Shown here: piece after piece, positions 24,318 through 24,599 of the stretch
Numbering within the stretch: position 1 is the stretch's first letter
Layout of the letters: every line of letters begins with the position of its first letter
Origin: an uncultured Methylobacillus sp.
GTDB lineage: Bacteria; Pseudomonadota; Gammaproteobacteria; Burkholderiales; Methylophilaceae
Length of the DNA stretch: 24,599 bases
Assembly: GCA_946478965.1 (NCBI GenBank)
Contig: CAMLDQ010000027.1
Span: 1 to 24,599, forward strand
Reading direction: 5' to 3'
Made by a program: the position numbers and the translations under genes
Notes under the pieces: model-generated
Seen by the model: only the letters and a program-made list of their open reading frames with translations
Databases searched by the model: none
Told to the model about the DNA's origin: nothing

Positions 24318-24599
24318 AGTTCTCTTCTACCTTGCTCTTCAGTTTCTGGCTGGCGTGAAATGTCACCACACGACGTGCGGTGATCGGGATTTCCTCGCCG
24401 GTTTTCGGATTACGGCCGGGGCGTTCGGACTTCTGACGCAATTCGAAATTGCCGAAGCCGGAGAGCTTGACGCTATCCCCTGCTTCCAACGAACTGCGCA
24501 CTTCTTCGAAAAAAGCCTCGACCATGTCCTTGGCTTCCCTTTTGTTCAACCCGACCTGCTCGAACAGCATATCGGCCAAATCTGCTTTTGTAAGTGTCA
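24298..24599 (-). CDS. ihfA: Integration host factor subunit alpha (start one base outside the window)
   Basis: IHF-alpha pairs with IHF-beta to bend DNA at specific sites in recombination, replication and transcription. The minus-strand frame enters the window as TG-ACA-CTT, so the ATG begins one base beyond the end. The complete protein would be 100 residues, beginning [15 protein letters not shown]. An internal TTG at 24579 is not the start. The HU/IHF signature [20 protein letters not shown] (about 60-79) carries the DNA-intercalating Pro, and [10 protein letters not shown] precedes it. It ends 20 bases inside the MerR gene. pheT would be expected just upstream. Confidence 0.97.
   Translation of the reverse strand, partial: TLTKADLADMLFEQVGLNKREAKDMVEAFFEEVRSSLEAGDSVKLSGFGNFELRQKSERPGRNPKTGEEIPITARRVVTFHASQKLKSKVEENYGGAGS

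Overview
The window looks like chromosomal DNA of a betaproteobacterium (Burkholderiales/Nitrosomonadales-like; family not resolvable by eye). The evidence is the GC-rich coding sequence and two conserved blocks. One is rpoE-rseA-rseB-rseC-degQ-lepA-lepB-DUF4845-rnc-era-recO-pdxJ-acpS, with nadB divergent from rpoE. The other is ihfA-merR-tRNA-Pro.

Left part (1-6850), mixed and partly accessory. It opens inside ahpF (alkyl hydroperoxide reductase flavoprotein subunit). A 440-bp gap with a 12-bp inverted repeat follows, then an exported DUF481 beta-barrel protein. Next comes a 23-codon pqqA gene (precursor peptide of the cofactor PQQ), too small for most gene callers. A leader mini-ORF and operator-like repeats precede it and a strong terminator follows it. 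Instead of pqqB, the next gene is an M48 (Ste24-like) membrane metallopeptidase. After a possible gene remnant lies an AT-richer gene on the minus strand for an exported protein of ten WG repeats fused to ankyrin repeats, probably acquired.

Middle part (6850-10260), minus strand. htpG (Hsp90) has a good sigma-32 heat-shock promoter. Upstream of it sits a two-gene unit of the PA2778 (C39-like cysteine peptidase lipoprotein with TPRs) and PA2779 (small exported membrane protein) families. No function is established for this pair that I know of.

Right part (10327-21462) is one long minus-strand run. It reads from sigma-E and its regulators (RpoE, RseA, RseB, RseC) and the periplasmic protease DegQ/MucD, through LepA and signal peptidase LepB, a pilin-like DUF4845 protein, RNase III, Era, RecO, PdxJ and AcpS, to TcdA. 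Many genes overlap by 1-4 bases, which suggests translational coupling. The run links envelope stress, protein export, ribosome and RNA processing, and cofactor or lipid synthesis.

The right end carries nadB (NAD synthesis) and a small cupin gene on the plus strand, a bidirectional terminator, then tRNA-Pro(GGG) with its own sigma-70 promoter, a MerR regulator and ihfA on the minus strand. The first base of ihfA lies one nucleotide outside the window.

The best candidates for something undescribed are the solitary pqqA locus with its leader and neighbouring protease, the WG-ankyrin protein, and the PA2778/PA2779 pair.
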